Shown here: positions 62,243 to 64,000 of the stretch, piece by piece
Layout of the letters: every line of letters starts with the position of its first letter
How positions within the stretch are numbered: the first letter of the stretch is position 1
DNA from: HGM04593 sp045631905
Lineage (GTDB): Bacteria; Bacteroidota; Bacteroidia; Bacteroidales; Bacteroidaceae
NCBI GenBank assembly: GCA_045631905.1
Contig: JAZQVO010000028.1
Span: forward strand, 1 to 64,000
Length of the DNA: 64,000 nucleotides
Direction of reading: 5' to 3'
Translations under genes and position numbers: made by a program
Notes under the pieces: model-generated
Told to the model about the DNA's origin: nothing
Database searches by the model: none
The model's input: the letters and a program-made list of their open reading frames with translations, nothing else

Positions 62243-62307
62243 TTACATATGTATATACAAAATAAATAGGTAATTTGCCTGTTTATTTTTTGTATATACA
62301 TATGTAA
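62243..62307. repeat. Large inverted repeat downstream of trmD
   Basis: Twenty perfectly paired bases (left arm starts TTACATATGTATATAC) followed inward by eight more with a two-base bulge, around a short loop. It sits between pyrD and trmD stops, 16 bp beyond trmD. It may be the trmD terminator, though it is longer and more AT-rich than the others here. Confidence 0.7.
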
Positions 62308-62322
62308 ATGTAATTATTTTTC

Positions 62323-63000
62323 TTATTTATCCAAAAGGTCGGGGCGTAGACGTTTGGTGCGTTCCAACGACTGCTCAAACTCCCATTGACGTATCTTTGC
62401 CTCGTGTCCCGACAGTAGAACATCGGGTACTTTCCAGCCATTATACTCGGCCGGGCGGGTGTAGACGGGTGGAGCAAGCAAATTATCCTGAAAAGAGTCG
62501 GAAAGTGCCGATGTTTCATCGGAAATTACACCCGGAATAAGGCGAATGACCGCATCGCAAATAACCTCAACTGCCAATTCGCCACCTGTCAGCACATAGT
62601 CTCCTATACTTATTTCCTTGGTAATCAAGTGTTCACGTATTCTGTGGTCTATGCCTTTGTAGTGTCCGCACAGAAATATCAAATTTTGTTTCATTGAGAG
62701 CGAATTTGCCATAGGTTGGTCGAAAACCTGCCCATCGGGGCTGGTATATATGACCTCGTCGTACTCTCTTTGAGCTTTAAGGTGCTTTATACAATTGTCA
62801 ATAGGCTCAATTTTCATAACCAAGCCGGCACAACCTCCGAAGGGGTAATCATCGGTTCTGCGGTGCTTGTCAAGAGTATAATCTCGTAAATTATGTAAAC
62901 AAATTTCAGCATAGCCGTTGCGTTGAGCACGGCCCATTATAGAGGTGTTGAAAAAACTCTCCATCATCTCCGGAAAGGTTGTAATAATGTCTACGCGCAT
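62323..63000 (-). CDS. trmD: tRNA (guanine37-N1)-methyltransferase
   Basis: A 225-residue SPOUT methyltransferase that modifies G37 to keep reading frame. Conserved parts are visible: DDYPFGGCAGLVMKIEP, FLCGHYKGIDHRI and SIGDYVLTGGELAVEV. The gene stands alone rather than with rpsP-rimM-rplS, as it usually does in other phyla. Confidence 0.96.
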   Translation of the reverse strand: MRVDIITTFPEMMESFFNTSIMGRAQRNGYAEICLHNLRDYTLDKHRRTDDYPFGGCAGLVMKIEPIDNCIKHLKAQREYDEVIYTSPDGQVFDQPMANSLSMKQNLIFLCGHYKGIDHRIREHLITKEISIGDYVLTGGELAVEVICDAVIRLIPGVISDETSALSDSFQDNLLAPPVYTRPAEYNGWKVPDVLLSGHEAKIRQWEFEQSLERTKRLRPDLLDK

Positions 63001-63204
63001 GTTTATATATAATTGTAAATTGTAAATTCTTGTTTTTCAGTTTCAATAGTTGCAATGTTTTTTTGTTTTCGCAACCCTTGAAAGTGCATCGCTTGCAAAA
63101 ATAAGATTTTTATTTGAAATTACCATTATTGTTTACCGGTGCAGTGCAAAGTGGCAAAATTAAAACTTCGATATTTGGGCTTCGTTTTATATTTGCTGTA
63201 AAAA

Positions 63205-63606
63205 ATGAAAATCTCACGAGGTTTAAGAAACAACAATCCGTTGAATATTCGTCGCAACGGTACAGCATGGAAAGGTTTGTCGGCCAAGCAGAGCGACAAA
63301 GAGTTTTTTACATTCGATTCTCCGGCATGGGGTTATCGCGCAGCCCTCATAACATTAAGAAACTACAAGCGCTTGCACGGGTTATCGACAATAAGAGAAT
63401 GGGTAAGCCGTTGGGCACCGCCGGTTGAGAACGATACCGAGAATTATGTAAACTTCGTATCTCGCAACGTCGGCTTGCCGGCAGAATCTTCAATAGACAC
63501 AGACAACAAAGAATTAATGTGCAAAATTGTGTCGGCTATGTCGCACATGGAGAACGGTGTGCGTGCAAATGCAAAAGATATTGAAGATGCTTGGGAGTTG
63601 ATATAA
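63205..63606 (+). CDS. Phage structural protein P5-like, orphan
   Basis: A 133-residue protein resembling proteins annotated as phage structural protein P5: RGLRNNNPLNIRRNGTAWKGL, FTFDSPAWGYRAALITLRNYKRLHGLSTIREWVSRWAPPVENDTENYVNFV. The fold may relate to lysozyme-like muramidases, which is inference. No other phage gene surrounds it, and it has no signal peptide, so it looks like a solitary domesticated gene or the remnant of a prophage. Confidence 0.75.
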   Translation: MKISRGLRNNNPLNIRRNGTAWKGLSAKQSDKEFFTFDSPAWGYRAALITLRNYKRLHGLSTIREWVSRWAPPVENDTENYVNFVSRNVGLPAESSIDTDNKELMCKIVSAMSHMENGVRANAKDIEDAWELI

Positions 63607-63934
63607 CGATTATTAAATCCTTAAATTATCTTTTTTTTCTCATTTATTTAATGTAAATCAGCTTTCTCGTTCTTTGGTTACTATTCGTGGATAATAAATA
63701 TTATGTTTAATATGGTTTCGAATTAATGCGGTATGCACTCTACTTTGTACAGAATATGTACAAATACCTGCCAACTTTTTAAAGAACTCTACACGAGCTA
63801 TAAATCGATAATTGCGAAACAACAAGCTATTAATGCAAAAAAACAAACAAGTTTATTCATCATGTAACGCTATTTTAATTATATTTGCGCTTTGTATTCA
63901 AAATGTTTCAAATAATTAAAAAATAAAATAATAT
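63607..63934. other. Intergenic region with aminotransferase promoter
   Basis: AT-rich, no convincing gene. TATATTTG at 63880-63887 is a good -7 element about 48 bp before the aminotransferase start. Confidence 0.6.
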
Positions 63935-64000
63935 ATGCCTGAATTATCGGAAAGAGCTATACTTATGCCATCGTCGCCTATCAGAAAGTTGGCACCCTAT
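63935..64000 (+). CDS. Pyridoxal-phosphate aminotransferase, N-terminal fragment
   Basis: Only 22 codons are in the window. MPELSERAILMPSSPIRKLAPY closely resembles the beginning of class I/II aminotransferases of the aspartate aminotransferase type in Bacteroidales. The rest lies outside, so substrate cannot be judged. Confidence 0.6.
   Translation, partial: MPELSERAILMPSSPIRKLAPY

Noticed and set aside
63658..63846. Possible 62-aa protein on the minus strand
   Set aside because: No promoter, motif or convincing similarity; it may be random.

Overview
The window is chromosomal DNA from a member of the Bacteroidales, most likely a gut species. Three things point there. Promoters follow the Bacteroidetes pattern (TTTG, about 20 bp, then TAnnTTTG), for example at 47080-47112 and 59537-59568. 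The gene repertoire is typical of the group: a large PurF-type enzyme next to carB, DUF4369 and DUF4252-like envelope proteins, an HU/SPOR protein paired with an FHA protein, AddAB and SbcCD together, and a secreted M6 protease with a T9SS-like tail. Strong hairpin terminators also separate most transcription units. I cannot name genus or species from the sequence alone.

Positions 1-6000 are an accessory region. It holds a RhuM-Fic fusion gene overlapping a second, partial gene; both proteins begin with the same roughly 46-residue module, encoded by a dispersed repeat. It also holds an unknown 164-aa gene, a divergent operon of a WYL-domain regulator and a PD-(D/E)XK nuclease-like protein, a 106-aa protein that is only the region 2 part of a sigma-70 factor, and a membrane acyltransferase flanked by 31-bp direct repeats inside the decayed remains of another RhuM-type locus. 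Repeat copies, relics and palindromes here indicate repeated duplication and insertion.

Positions 6000-64000 are mostly housekeeping genes. 6048-12215: rhlE-like helicase, lptG-family permease, tgt and lon. 12553-14476: lipid kinase, trmN6 and tRNA-Thr(CGT). 14647-20118: a leader with two small cysteine-rich reading frames and a hairpin, then a PurF-type amidotransferase and carB without carA. 20299-23603: tRNA-His, a TonB-domain protein, an Xaa-Pro aminopeptidase and a GDPD-like lipoprotein. 23724-27211: FHA and HU/SPOR pair, then a U32 protein. 27381-37918: sbcD-sbcC-addA-addB. 38103-42140: panB, DUF4369 lipoprotein, prs, ThiE-like protein and a ferritin-like Dps.

42181-44656 is a DUF2148-aguA-aguB operon that would convert agmatine to putrescine. 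44874-47948 carries a phospholipase D-type lipoprotein, a CBM9-like protein and a TrmH methyltransferase. 48144-51049 is an ECF sigma factor, a membrane anti-sigma-like protein and two exported proteins in one operon. 51127-53552 is a gadB-glsA pair, which together turn glutamine into GABA. 53712-58388 has two transporters and the M6 protease. A gene-poor stretch of about 1.1 kb follows. 59619-63606 has an XRE regulator, pyrK-pyrD, trmD and a phage P5-like gene. The window ends in the first codons of an aminotransferase.

The observations I rate highest are the dispersed coding repeat with its compensated hairpin, the WYL-nuclease module with candidate operators, the truncated sigma factor, and the cysteine-rich leader before purF-carB.
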